62,336 bases of DNA, from positions 190,390 through 252,725 of the forward strand of contig DBDA01000021.1 in assembly GCA_002293375.1 (NCBI GenBank). Direction: 5' to 3'. The position numbers and the translations under genes are program-made. This DNA comes from Odoribacter sp. UBA944. Its GTDB lineage: Bacteria; Bacteroidota; Bacteroidia; Bacteroidales; Marinifilaceae. Shown here one piece after another: positions 34,344 to 43,225 of this stretch. The notes under the pieces were generated by a model, which saw only the letters and a list, made by a program, of their open reading frames with translations, was not told the DNA's origin and did not search any database. Position 1 is the stretch's first letter. The number at the start of each line of letters is the position of its first letter.

Positions 34344-35837
34344 TCATTGTGATTGTGCCGGAGAGACTGCCGTATAGGGGATGTCAACCACGCTCGAATC
34401 TTCCTCGCGCAGAACGGGGACCTGGATGGTCAGCAGGCCATTCCCCGTGTGGATTTCGATAACCTCCGGGGTCATATCACCTTCTATAAGGCCGAAGATG
34501 GCTATAACAAAATATCGCATACCGACTGTCTCAAGTAAAGGTTGGTATAGCAACCGGAACTGAAATAAATTGTTCCCTTCCGAACCCTTTCCGTATATGT
34601 TTCCTGTTGCATTCTCGGCATCGAAATCCTCTGAATTGAACTGTTGTCCGGCCATACTGCTTGCGGTCAGGGTAAAAGGCGCCCCGCTCGTAACGAAGAC
34701 CAACGTGGCGGGATTTAGCGCATTGTTGTACAAGGTCAGGCTGGCATCGGTTAATTGTACAAAATCGCCGTCTCCGAAATAGTATTCGGTATTGCCGCCG
34801 CCATTCCACGGTAGAACAGTGGTCAGCAGTCCGGTGGATGGATGACTGACCGCATCTTCCACAGAGGGATAACCTCTGGCGGTGACTCCGACGATGGTGA
34901 ATCGATACCAGTAATTGCGCAATACCTGGCCCATCGGCCGGGTATCTATGTAATCCTCCTTGCCGAAGTCGATGCGGTAATAGCTGGGGGTGTCGTCGGT
35001 ATCGTAATAACCGCCTACAATGATACAGATTGCATTATTTTCATCGGATTTCGGGCATTCGGCAAGATATTGGCAGAAGAATTGCGACTCGCTCACATCG
35101 ACCTCGGGGGCAGTTGCAGTATTATTGTCCGGAATTGACGGATCAATCACCACCGGGGCGGTCGATTCGTCGACAACATTGCCGGCATCGGGAAATAGTT
35201 GCCAAGAGGTGTGGGTGCGGTAAACCGTTACGCCGGAGAGTCTGAATGCGGGTGAATCTGCTCTCAAATCGACGGCAACCGTTGTTTTGGCGACCGAGCG
35301 TATTAACGAAAAGCGGACGGTACCCATCGTCGCCGGCAGCGAAGTCAACTCCACCACCCCGGTCATCGGAATACTTTGCGAGAAATCGACAACAGAGGTA
35401 AACAACTGCTCGCGCACAACGGTTTCGGTGGGGCCGGGAGTCGTCAACCCGTCCAACAATCCGTCGGGACAGTTGGCTGCAATCAGCAACTTAACCGGAT
35501 CTGTGTTCTGAGTGAGATACGCCTCGAAATCGACGAAAGTGTTCCCCGGCTGATCAAGGCGTCGGCCCACAGTCCTATATTGGTAGATGAAATCTTCCGT
35601 GCCGCTGGGTTGTGTAAACACCAGCACGTCGATCTTCTTTACCGCGAACTCACCATTGTCGGCTGCGCGTGTGGCAATATGTCCGACGCCGGACATATTC
35701 GCCCGGAAATAGACCGATACCTCGTCCGTCCCCGGAACTCCTGTCCCCCCAAGATCGGTGTTCTGCACGCACGATACGGACGAAAGGCCCATCGCTGCGA
35801 GGATCAAACTCTTTACGAATATCATATGTTGTTTCAT
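34344..35837 (-). CDS. Fimbrillin-family (Mfa-like) lipoprotein
   Basis: A 497-residue secreted lipoprotein. The signal peptide runs to about SVSC (Cys23). The protein is beta-rich and shares the N-terminal layout of fimbrillin-family proteins, with an early Arg-containing segment (HIATRAADNGEFAV) where proteolytic maturation by an Arg-specific protease could occur. It is paralogous to the N-terminal half of the next gene, from which it is separated by 25 bases, and it follows the anchor gene by 12 bases. It is probably an accessory fimbrial subunit. Met5 is an alternative start. Confidence 0.75.
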   Translation of the reverse strand: MKQHMIFVKSLILAAMGLSSVSCVQNTDLGGTGVPGTDEVSVYFRANMSGVGHIATRAADNGEFAVKKIDVLVFTQPSGTEDFIYQYRTVGRRLDQPGNTFVDFEAYLTQNTDPVKLLIAANCPDGLLDGLTTPGPTETVVREQLFTSVVDFSQSIPMTGVVELTSLPATMGTVRFSLIRSVAKTTVAVDLRADSPAFRLSGVTVYRTHTSWQLFPDAGNVVDESTAPVVIDPSIPDNNTATAPEVDVSESQFFCQYLAECPKSDENNAICIIVGGYYDTDDTPSYYRIDFGKEDYIDTRPMGQVLRNYWYRFTIVGVTARGYPSVEDAVSHPSTGLLTTVLPWNGGGNTEYYFGDGDFVQLTDASLTLYNNALNPATLVFVTSGAPFTLTASSMAGQQFNSEDFDAENATGNIYGKGSEGNNLFQFRLLYQPLLETVGMRYFVIAIFGLIEGDMTPEVIEIHTGNGLLTIQVPVLREEDSSVVDIPYTAVSPAQSQ

Positions 35838-35849
35838 ACGCTGTATTTT

Positions 35850-36815
35850 CTAAGCAACTATTCTTAAATCATCGTGCTCCCATTCCGATATCTTCACGGT
35901 GAAATCGAAATCGCCGTTGTCGTTGAACGTGAGGAGCAGGTTTATCTCGTGAGCAGTGGGGTCGGCACCGCTCTGCGCGATGGCATCGCTCAACAAAACA
36001 CGGTAAATCTCATCGCCCGCCGCGTTTTTGACCACGAGATACATGCTCGCCATATCTCCCAGAGGGGAAGTCTCGAACCCCGCCAGCGCATAAGATTTGT
36101 TGTCTTTTTGCGCCATGACCGTTTGGATGGAGGAGGTTACACAAGGAAGAGGCTCGTCCAGAGGTGCCATCCCGTAAAACTTCGCCGCACAGGCAAGACC
36201 TGTGATCTCGACGGTCGGCATTGAGACTGGATTTAACGGAACCCCTTGAATATAGACATTTACCGAATTGTGGGTCTGGGTAAAAGCGACCCGATCGGTG
36301 AAATTCCCGTCGGCGGGAACCGTGAATGCGTAGTGTTCGAGCGGCTGTGCGTTCACATCTACACGGGTCGTAGCCACGGCGGGGGCGTACCACACCGGAT
36401 CGCCGTTGCTGAGCACCTGTTCCTGGGTTCCGTCGATATCCTTATAGGTGATCATGGGGACACCGTCCACGACCTGGATCTCGGTATTGGTGCCCACGTT
36501 GGCCCAGAAGACCATGCGGTAATCGCCCGGAGCAAGTGCGAGTTCCACACCCGCGTACTGATCCAGTGTGTTCTTGTCGAGTGTCATCGCGGGAGGAATG
36601 TAGGTTCCCTGCTCGTCGAAGAGTACCGCGATCACCGACGCGATTTCGTCCGCAAACAAACTCTGTTCGTCGAAGAGCGTGAAATCTATCTTCACGTTAG
36701 ACGCGGCCGGCGGGCACTCCTTTAGCTCCTCCTTGATACACCCCGCCGTTATCGATGCCAGTGCGGCGAGGCACAACACTCCGGAAAGTTTGTTCTTAAC
36801 TCTGTTTTTCATCAT
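35850..36815 (-). CDS. FimB/Mfa2-type fimbrial anchor lipoprotein
   Basis: A 321-residue outer-membrane lipoprotein of the FimB/Mfa2 family, which anchors the base of the fimbria and limits its length. Its lipobox is TAGC (Cys26), followed by CIKEELKECPP, the short Cys-containing linker common to the family. A transthyretin-like fold follows (about 40-150: KIDFTLFDEQ, GDYRMVFWANVG), then a second domain (about 165-321) ending in FTVKISEWEHDDLRIVA. The gene sits 84 bases downstream of the major subunit gene, with a hairpin between them that may lower its expression. The order major subunit, anchor, accessory matches known mfa/fim operons. Confidence 0.85.
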   Translation of the reverse strand: MMKNRVKNKLSGVLCLAALASITAGCIKEELKECPPAASNVKIDFTLFDEQSLFADEIASVIAVLFDEQGTYIPPAMTLDKNTLDQYAGVELALAPGDYRMVFWANVGTNTEIQVVDGVPMITYKDIDGTQEQVLSNGDPVWYAPAVATTRVDVNAQPLEHYAFTVPADGNFTDRVAFTQTHNSVNVYIQGVPLNPVSMPTVEITGLACAAKFYGMAPLDEPLPCVTSSIQTVMAQKDNKSYALAGFETSPLGDMASMYLVVKNAAGDEIYRVLLSDAIAQSGADPTAHEINLLLTFNDNGDFDFTVKISEWEHDDLRIVA

Positions 36816-36839
36816 GGCATCTGAATTTTAATTTTTGTG

Positions 36840-36867
36840 GTATGCGCCCCACCCAAGGGGCGCATAC
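36840..36867 (-). other. Intercistronic hairpin between fimbrillin and anchor genes
   Basis: GTATGCGCCCC at 36840-36850 and its exact complement at 36857-36867 form an 11-bp GC-rich stem with a 6-base loop. No T tract follows on the minus strand, so it may be a partial terminator or an mRNA-stabilising structure that lets the major subunit be made in excess. Confidence 0.6.
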
Positions 36868-36899
36868 CTTTCAAGGCCGGTAATAGGCCAGAAGTTTGA

Positions 36900-38099
36900 T
36901 TAAAGCACTTTGTGCAAAAGGACCGGAACCCAGTCGTTGATACTGATAGTAACGAGCACGACAGCGTTCTCGACGTTCACGGTCGGGTCATCGACACCAC
37001 CACCGCCGTCAATTGCCGCATTGCCGGTGAGGGTGATCGTTATGTCGTAGCTTTTACCGCGGAGAAGGCCGCCGTCCGTGGTGAACGGTGCGGCGCCGGA
37101 ATCGCTCGCCCATACTTCATAAGGCGCGAGGTGCACCGGGAAATAGGTCTTATCTATGCCATTGGAGTGGGTTCCCACGATGGTAATTATGGTGGGGAAC
37201 GTATTTTCCGCCAGTGCATCGTTCTCAAAAACATAGAAATAATAGGCCGATGTCTGAGGCGACATCACATGGGTATACTCTTCGACCAGCTTATCCGTAT
37301 CCGGAGTAAACGTACCTACCGCTGGGTAATACTGGAACACCGGTGAAGTCCCGTTGGGAACACCCTCATAGAATTTCCTGTTCGCGCCATACGTTGTCGG
37401 AATGAGACGACTCCCGGCGCCGGGGAACAGTTTGGATTGGCCGCGGGCGTTCATCACTGCAACGTCGTTCAACACAACGGTATTCGGATTTCCGTAGTTT
37501 TCCATGCGGTTGTCCACTGTCACCGTGATACGGGATGCAATAAATGTGGGAGTTGCCGTTGCATTAGCCGTCTGTACGCCATTAACAAATCTAAAATTCA
37601 GAGTGCCAACGATACCGGTCGCCCACGGGTCGGTGTATTGAGTCGAAAGATTGATCAGTTTCGTCACAGACTCTGATTCCAAATCGGCTTGAGTAGAGTA
37701 ATTGCCGGTCTGGTCGCCCGCATTGGCTATAACATAGACCTTTTGCGCATCGGTCGTCACATCCATCGTCCCAACCGGATCATTCCCGGAAACATCCAAC
37801 TGAGTTCCGTCACCCGTGACCGTTTGGGTCGACACGTCGAAGTGACCTTTCCAGATGTATCCGTCCCCTCCGATAACGAAGACGCTGAAATTTTTAATCT
37901 CAGTGTTGTCTGCTGCAGTGGCGGTACCGGCGAACCTCGTAGATCGGGCAGTCGGGGTTTTAAGCGTAACCTTAAGAACGGCCTCTTTTCCTTCGCCGGG
38001 ATTTTTACCGCCCATATTGTCGTCTTTGTTGCAGCTTGCAAAGCCTACAACAGCCATGGCTGTCACAGCCATGATCGCACTTTTGAATAATTTTTTCAT
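36900..38099 (-). CDS. Major fimbrial subunit (Mfa1/FimA-type fimbrillin)
   Basis: A 399-residue secreted lipoprotein, first gene of the fimbrial operon. The lipobox FASC (Cys23) ends the signal peptide. The segment TPTARSTRFAG (Arg52, Arg55) is a good candidate for cleavage by an Arg-specific protease, which in P. gingivalis frees the acceptor groove for donor-strand assembly. The body is a two-domain transthyretin-like fold, with YFPVHLAPYEVW near 325 and a C-terminal strand (VLVTISINDWVPVLL) fit to serve as donor strand. I infer the main fibre subunit from position and size. The upstream region to 38329 has no convincing -7 box on the minus strand; regulation is not visible. Confidence 0.85.
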   Translation of the reverse strand: MKKLFKSAIMAVTAMAVVGFASCNKDDNMGGKNPGEGKEAVLKVTLKTPTARSTRFAGTATAADNTEIKNFSVFVIGGDGYIWKGHFDVSTQTVTGDGTQLDVSGNDPVGTMDVTTDAQKVYVIANAGDQTGNYSTQADLESESVTKLINLSTQYTDPWATGIVGTLNFRFVNGVQTANATATPTFIASRITVTVDNRMENYGNPNTVVLNDVAVMNARGQSKLFPGAGSRLIPTTYGANRKFYEGVPNGTSPVFQYYPAVGTFTPDTDKLVEEYTHVMSPQTSAYYFYVFENDALAENTFPTIITIVGTHSNGIDKTYFPVHLAPYEVWASDSGAAPFTTDGGLLRGKSYDITITLTGNAAIDGGGGVDDPTVNVENAVVLVTISINDWVPVLLHKVL

Positions 38100-38329
38100 T
38101 TTGATGAAGATTTAATGAATAATAAATTAATTTAAGTTTATTCCCGTTTCGATTGTCGAAGATTGTACGGTAGAAGCGCAGTAGCGTTGCATTAATAGTG
38201 CAAACAAGCCGCAAAAAAACTGAAGGTGTCCTAAAAATTTCTTTTCTTTGGTACAGAAATTATTTCTATCTTAGCCAATCGAATGGCGGGGGTAAGGCGT
38301 CTGCCGGAAAATATAAAACAGATAAAGTT

Positions 38330-38809
38330 ATGGAATGGTTCATCTTGATCATGCTGGTAGCCGTCGGCATCGTTTTGTTGTTATTGGAATTTTTGGTGAT
38401 TCCGGGCGTGAGCGTGGCGGGCATCTTGGGTTTCCTGTCGATCTGCGCCTCCGTCTATTTTGGTTACGCATTTTTCGGAACGCCGACCGGGCACTTTGTT
38501 TTGCTGGGCGTGGCGGTGATATGCGGTATATTGACCTGGTACGCCTTGCAGGCAAAAACATGGAAACGGTTTAGCCTGCACTCTAAGATAGAGGGTGCGG
38601 TGGAAGGTGTGGACACTGCCATCAAACCCGGAGATACGGGTGTGGCTGTCGGGCGTTTGGCGCCGATGGGGCAGGTGCAAATCGGGGACATTACGGTGGA
38701 AGGGCAGTCGGTGAGCGGGTATGTGGATCCCCACCAACCCGTGGAAGTTGTGAAAGTATTCAAAGATAAAATAGTCGTTAAACTAAAAACTTCGGAACAT
38801 GGAGAGTAG
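38330..38809 (+). CDS. NfeD-like membrane protein
   Basis: A 159-residue protein with two or three hydrophobic segments (about 2-75) and a C-terminal OB-fold (about 90-155: GDTGVAVGRLAPMGQVQIGD, then VVKVFKDKIVVKLK). NfeD-type proteins pair with flotillins and SPFH proteins in membrane microdomains. The gene overlaps the next (flotillin) gene by 11 bases, so the pair is translationally coupled. The start at 38330 (MEWFILIMLVAVG) is chosen over an upstream frame beginning at 38198 that has no family resemblance. It lacks the N-terminal protease domain of long NfeD proteins. Confidence 0.85.
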   Translation: MEWFILIMLVAVGIVLLLLEFLVIPGVSVAGILGFLSICASVYFGYAFFGTPTGHFVLLGVAVICGILTWYALQAKTWKRFSLHSKIEGAVEGVDTAIKPGDTGVAVGRLAPMGQVQIGDITVEGQSVSGYVDPHQPVEVVKVFKDKIVVKLKTSEHGE

Positions 38810-39800
38810 CGCTTTTGTATTGATCGCCCTTATTGCAGGTGGCCTGTTTTTGATCTGGTTGTTCTTGTATTTTATTCCACTGGGATTGTGGTTCCAGGCG
38901 TTGGTATCGGATGTCAAAATATCGCTGTTGCAGTTGGTCCTGATGCGTTGGCGGAAAGTGCCGCCTTCGGTGATCGTGGGCGCACTGATCGAAGGGAAAA
39001 AGGCCGGGTTGGAGTTGTACCGGGATCTGTTGGAAGCGCACTACTTAGCCGGTGGACGGGTACAACAGGTGGTACATGCGCTGGTTTCCGCTTCCAAAGC
39101 GAACATCGATCTGACCTTCCAGATCGCTACGGCGGTCGACTTGGCCGGCCGGGATGTATTTGAAGCCGTACAGATGAGCGTAAATCCCAAGGTGATTGAT
39201 ACACCTCCGGTGGCGGCAATGGCCAAAGACGGTATCCAGTTGATTGCCAAGGCCCGGGTAACGGTGCGCGCCAACATCAAGCGGTTGGTCGGCGGCGCCG
39301 GAGAAGAAACCATCCTGGCCCGTGTGGGAGAGGGGATCGTATCTTCCATCGGTTCTTCCGCTTCTCACAAATTGGTGTTGGAAAACCCTGACTCCATCTC
39401 CAAGGTCGTTTTGGAAAAAGGGCTGGATTCTGGGACGGCGTTCGAGATACTCTCCATTGATATTGCAGACATCGACGTCGGTAAAAACATCGGGGCGGAG
39501 TTGCAGACCGACCAGGCGGAAGCCGATTTAAAGATTGCGCAGGCAAAAGCGGAAGAGCGGCGGGCGATGGCGGTAGCCAAAGAGCAGGAGATGCGGGCGC
39601 TGGCGCAGGAGATGAAAGCCAAAGTGATCGAGGCGGAAGCCACTATTCCGTTGGCGATGGCCGATGCTTTCCGGAGCGGCAACTTAGGGGTTATGGATTA
39701 CTACCGCATGCGGAACATTGAAGCCGATACCCAAATGCGGGAAACCATTGCCAAACCCGAAAACGGCAAGAAAAAGGACGACGAGAAATTGAAAAAATAA
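38799..39800 (+). CDS. floA: Flotillin-like protein FloA
   Basis: A 333-residue membrane-microdomain scaffold of the FloA family. It has an N-terminal hydrophobic hairpin (about 5-35), an SPFH/band-7-like domain (about 50-230, with ARVTVRANIKRLVGGAGEET near 150) and a C-terminal Ala/Glu-rich helical segment (about 235-300: AELQTDQAEADLKIAQAKAE) that mediates oligomers. The end is charged (NGKKKDDEKLKK). It follows the NfeD-like gene with overlap. The two form a lipid-raft unit as in Bacillus. A hairpin shared with lysA follows. Confidence 0.92.
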   Translation: MESSAFVLIALIAGGLFLIWLFLYFIPLGLWFQALVSDVKISLLQLVLMRWRKVPPSVIVGALIEGKKAGLELYRDLLEAHYLAGGRVQQVVHALVSASKANIDLTFQIATAVDLAGRDVFEAVQMSVNPKVIDTPPVAAMAKDGIQLIAKARVTVRANIKRLVGGAGEETILARVGEGIVSSIGSSASHKLVLENPDSISKVVLEKGLDSGTAFEILSIDIADIDVGKNIGAELQTDQAEADLKIAQAKAEERRAMAVAKEQEMRALAQEMKAKVIEAEATIPLAMADAFRSGNLGVMDYYRMRNIEADTQMRETIAKPENGKKKDDEKLKK

Positions 39801-39820
39801 ATTATTCGTCAAACAGCCTG

Positions 39821-39863
39821 TGCGGGAGTTATCCGGCGTAAAAAACGCCGGGCAACTCCCGCA
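39821..39863. terminator. Shared hairpin at the floA/lysA convergence
   Basis: TGCGGGAGTT and CCGGCGT pair with ACGCCGG and AACTCCCGCA across a 2x2 internal loop around a short A/T loop. It begins 20 bases after floA stops and also covers the last ten codons of lysA, so part of it is coding. No long T tract follows on either side. Confidence 0.55.
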
Positions 39864-40971
39864 GGTTGTATCGGGAGGCCATGACCTCGCCATAAGCGCC
39901 GGTGGAGTGGATGACAATGGTATCGCCCCGGCTCACGCCGTTTAACAGCACATCCTTGCCGAAGCAGTCAGAGGATTCACAGATCGGCCCGACCACATCG
40001 TACTTCTCTTCCGGTTTGTCCGACGTAATATTCTCTATCTTGTGAAAAGCCTGGTAAAGGGCCGGGCGCATCAGATCGTTCATACCGGCATCCAATACCG
40101 CGAACTTCTTTTTCTTGCCTTCTTTTACATACAATACCTTTGCGATCAAGTCCCCACAATGCGCCACAAGGGCGCGTCCCGGTTCAAAATGAACCTGTTG
40201 CTGGGGCAAGGGTTCGTAAAACCGGGCGAATGTGGCGAAATAGTTTTTAAAATCGGCGACCGGCTCCTCATAAGGCTGATCGTAGTTGATGCCCAACCCG
40301 CCCCCGAAATTGATGTGCGGAAAGGCGATCCCCTGCTGCGCGAGCCGGGCTTGTATTTCGTTCACTTTCAGGCAGAGGCTCCGGAAAACGTTCATATCGG
40401 TAATTTGCGAACCGATGTGGAAATGGAGGCCGATCAGTTCGATGTGGGGGAATTTTTGTACCACTCCGATCACTCGCTCCAAGTCGTACAGGTAGATCCC
40501 GAACTTGTTCTCCTCGATGCCGGTGGTAATGTAGTGGTGGGTGTGTGCGTCCACGTTGGGGTTCACCCGCAGGGCGACTCGCGCTTTGGTACCCATCCGT
40601 TCGGCAATCTCCTGAATGACATTCACTTCGGGCAGCGACTCGCTGTTGAAGCAGAAAATATCGTTCGCCAGCGCTGTTTCGATCTCCCGGTCGGTTTTTC
40701 CTACCCCGGCGTATACGATCTTTCCGGCGGAAAAACCGCACTCCAACGCCCGGAGCACTTCGTTGCCGCTTACGCAATCCGCCCCCAGCCCGAAACGGCT
40801 GATCCGTTTCAACAATACGGGGTTGGCATTGGCCTTGACGGCATAATGCAGGTGGAACCCCGGGTACCGGGACGACTCTTTCAGCACGTTTTTCAGCGTT
40901 GCGTCCAGCAACTCCAGATTGTAATAGTAGCAAGGGGTCGGCAATTGGCCAATCGTGTCGTTATAGGTCAT
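39829..40971 (-). CDS. lysA: Diaminopimelate decarboxylase
   Basis: A 380-residue PLP enzyme of the alanine-racemase-fold decarboxylase family that makes lysine from meso-diaminopimelate. The PLP Lys is Lys46 in HYAVKANANP; the phosphate-binding loop is GGGLGINY near 220; the C-terminal CESSDCFGKD motif carries the active-site Cys from the partner subunit. It starts 27 bases after lysC ends, in a lysC-lysA operon. Its 3' end coincides with the hairpin at the floA convergence. Confidence 0.95.
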   Translation of the reverse strand: MTYNDTIGQLPTPCYYYNLELLDATLKNVLKESSRYPGFHLHYAVKANANPVLLKRISRFGLGADCVSGNEVLRALECGFSAGKIVYAGVGKTDREIETALANDIFCFNSESLPEVNVIQEIAERMGTKARVALRVNPNVDAHTHHYITTGIEENKFGIYLYDLERVIGVVQKFPHIELIGLHFHIGSQITDMNVFRSLCLKVNEIQARLAQQGIAFPHINFGGGLGINYDQPYEEPVADFKNYFATFARFYEPLPQQQVHFEPGRALVAHCGDLIAKVLYVKEGKKKKFAVLDAGMNDLMRPALYQAFHKIENITSDKPEEKYDVVGPICESSDCFGKDVLLNGVSRGDTIVIHSTGAYGEVMASRYNLRELPGVFYAG

Positions 40972-40998
40972 GGGTCTTCATTTTTTCGCCTGTGTCAT

Positions 40999-42309
40999 TT
41001 ACAGCAACTTTTCGCTCAACGCTACCAACGCTTTCTGTTTCAGGGAGCTTTCCACCACTAAAGAGATGTTGTGTTCGCTGCCGCCGTACGAGATCATCTG
41101 CAACGGAATATCTTCCAACGCCTGCAAAACGGACGCAGCCCTGCCGGCTTTGTCCAGTGAAAAATCCCCCACAATGCAGACGATGGAGAGATTTTCGTCC
41201 ACCTCGATTGTGCCGAACTTCTCCAGATCCCTGTAAATCTCCTCCAAATGTTCGGTATTGTCAATGGTCAGGGAGATAGCCACTTCCGACGTAGCGATCA
41301 TATCGATCGGCGTCTTCCACGCCTCGAACACCTCAAAAACTTTCCGCAGAAAACCATACGCCAACAGCATGTTGCCGGACTTGATCTTGATGGCGGTAAT
41401 CCCGTCCTTGGCGGCCACCGCCTTGATGTTCTTCGCCGGGCTTTCGCGGGTGATCAGCGTACCCTCGTCCTCTGGGCGCAACGTGTTCTTCATCCGCACC
41501 GGGATATTGCACTTCTTGGCCGGCTGTATACTGGAAGGGTGCAGGATCTTGGCGCCGAAATAGGCCAACTCCGCCGCCTCGTCAAACGAGAGTTGCCGGA
41601 TGGCCTGCGTATTTTTCACAAACCGGGGGTCGTTGTTGTGCACCCCGTCGATATCCGTCCAGATCTGGATCTCTCCGGCGCCCACCGCAGCCCCGGCCAG
41701 CGCAGCCGAATAATCGCTTCCGCCCCGTTTCAGGTTATCAATCTCCCCATAGGCGTTCCGGCAGATAAACCCCTGCGTAATCACCAACGGCTGCACACCC
41801 GGAGCTGTTAGCTCCCGTTTCAGGTTCTGCTCGATGTAGTAATAATCCGGCTCGCCGTCCTTATCAATGCGCATGTAGTTCAGGGCGGAGATCAGAGACG
41901 AAGGAATGCCACATTCCTCCAGATAGTAGTGCATCAGCGTCGTCGAGATGATCTCCCCCTGCGCCACCACCGCCTTCTCCTGCAACGGGTAAAAATCCTT
42001 GTTGACAAACGAGCGGAGATAGGTGAACACCGTCTGTACAAACTCCTTCGCCCGTTTTACACTCGCTTCCGTCCGGCACAGTTCGCTGATAACAATAAAA
42101 TAGTTCAGCTCCATGTTTTGGATCTCCTCCAACGCCTGCTGCTTTTCGTTCCGGTAGAGGTGGTCGGAGATGCTGATCAAGGAGTTTGTTGTACCGGACA
42201 TAGCCGACAGGACAACGATTTTGGGCGATCCGTCGTTGATCAGATCGGCCACTGACCGGATTCGCTCTGCGCTCCCGACGGATGTGCCGCCGAATTTTAA
42301 AACGTTCAT
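40999..42309 (-). CDS. lysC: Aspartokinase
   Basis: A 436-residue monofunctional aspartate kinase that phosphorylates aspartate, the start of the lysine/diaminopimelate, threonine and, here by inference, homocysteine routes. The N-terminal VLKFGGTSVGSAERI is the ATP/aspartate-binding kinase motif; the C-terminal quarter (about 290-436) holds tandem ACT domains that allow feedback control. No homoserine dehydrogenase domain is fused. The start MNVLKFGG at 42309 is clear by homology. Its own -7 box lies 28 bases upstream, after prmA. Confidence 0.95.
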   Translation of the reverse strand: MNVLKFGGTSVGSAERIRSVADLINDGSPKIVVLSAMSGTTNSLISISDHLYRNEKQQALEEIQNMELNYFIVISELCRTEASVKRAKEFVQTVFTYLRSFVNKDFYPLQEKAVVAQGEIISTTLMHYYLEECGIPSSLISALNYMRIDKDGEPDYYYIEQNLKRELTAPGVQPLVITQGFICRNAYGEIDNLKRGGSDYSAALAGAAVGAGEIQIWTDIDGVHNNDPRFVKNTQAIRQLSFDEAAELAYFGAKILHPSSIQPAKKCNIPVRMKNTLRPEDEGTLITRESPAKNIKAVAAKDGITAIKIKSGNMLLAYGFLRKVFEVFEAWKTPIDMIATSEVAISLTIDNTEHLEEIYRDLEKFGTIEVDENLSIVCIVGDFSLDKAGRAASVLQALEDIPLQMISYGGSEHNISLVVESSLKQKALVALSEKLL

Positions 42310-42336
42310 ACTGCAATGGTAATTAGAATGAAGCGG

Positions 42337-42344
42337 CAAATTTA
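42337..42344 (-). promoter_or_regulatory. -7 box upstream of lysC
   Basis: TAAATTTG on the minus strand, about 28 bases before the lysC start. A -33 TTTG is not evident. Confidence 0.4.
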
Positions 42345-42366
42345 CAACCGAAATGGAAAAATCAGC

Positions 42367-43218
42367 CTATTCCGGGCATAAAAAAGTAGCCGCCACCCAA
42401 TTTTGTTCGGTTTTACACCCTTGGTACCCCAGCCCCAACACCTGGGCTTTTTCCCGGATCAGCGACAGGTCTTCCGTATAAAACCCGCTCATGATCAGCC
42501 TGCCTCCCCGGCCAAGCCGGTTGACGTAACGTTCCATATCATCCAACAAAATGTTTCGGTTGATGTTGGCCAAGATCAGATCGAAAGGGGCTTCCGCCGC
42601 CAGCAGGGAAGCATCGCCTATTTTGATCCGGATGTTCGTACACCCGTTCAGGAGGATGTTTTCGCCGGCGTTGTTGTACGCCCATTCGTCAATATCGATG
42701 CCTGTGACGTCGGAAGCCCCCGCTTTGACTGCCATGATGGAGAGGATGCCGGTGCCGCACCCCATGTCCAATACCCGCTTCCCGGCCACCTCCTCCTTCA
42801 GGTCCAGAATACTCTCCAGCATCAAGGCTGTGGTGGCATGGTGCCCGGTACCAAAACTCATTTTGGGTTCGATGATGATCTCATACTCCATGCCGGGTGC
42901 CTCCGGGTGGAAGCCGGCCCGGACAACGATCCGCCCCCCGACGGTGATGGGCGTGAAGTGCTCTTCCCACTCCTTGTTCCAGTCCCGCTCCACGATCAAC
43001 TCCGTGGTCCATGCTACCCGGCAACCAGGTACGCTCTCCGCAAGCCCCAACCCCTCCAGGGCGGAGAGGTCAAAATCTTGCTCCGGAATATACGCGGTAA
43101 AACCGCTCTCCGTATATTCAAACCCTTCGAACCCAATCCCGGCCAACCGGGCCATCAGTAACTCCGTCAACTCTTCCGAACAGGGTGCAAGGGTGATGTG
43201 TGCAGCAATGTGGTTCAT
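42367..43218 (-). CDS. prmA: Ribosomal protein L11 methyltransferase
   Basis: A 283-residue SAM-dependent enzyme that trimethylates lysines and the N terminus of ribosomal protein L11. The N-terminal targeting domain (about 1-90) is followed by the Rossmann-like methyltransferase: VLDMGCGTGILSIMAVKAGA (motif I, near 150), DIDEWAYNNA and LILANINRNILL. The MSFGTGHHATT segment just before motif I is typical of PrmA. It follows the RNA methyltransferase gene by seven bases, so the two are co-transcribed. Confidence 0.93.
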   Translation of the reverse strand: MNHIAAHITLAPCSEELTELLMARLAGIGFEGFEYTESGFTAYIPEQDFDLSALEGLGLAESVPGCRVAWTTELIVERDWNKEWEEHFTPITVGGRIVVRAGFHPEAPGMEYEIIIEPKMSFGTGHHATTALMLESILDLKEEVAGKRVLDMGCGTGILSIMAVKAGASDVTGIDIDEWAYNNAGENILLNGCTNIRIKIGDASLLAAEAPFDLILANINRNILLDDMERYVNRLGRGGRLIMSGFYTEDLSLIREKAQVLGLGYQGCKTEQNWVAATFLCPE

Positions 43219-43225
43219 ACGATGA

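Noticed and set aside
31673..38099. Recent horizontal origin of the fimbrial operon
   Set aside because: Base composition and codon style did not look clearly different from the flanks by eye, and no flanking mobile element or repeat was found at its ends.
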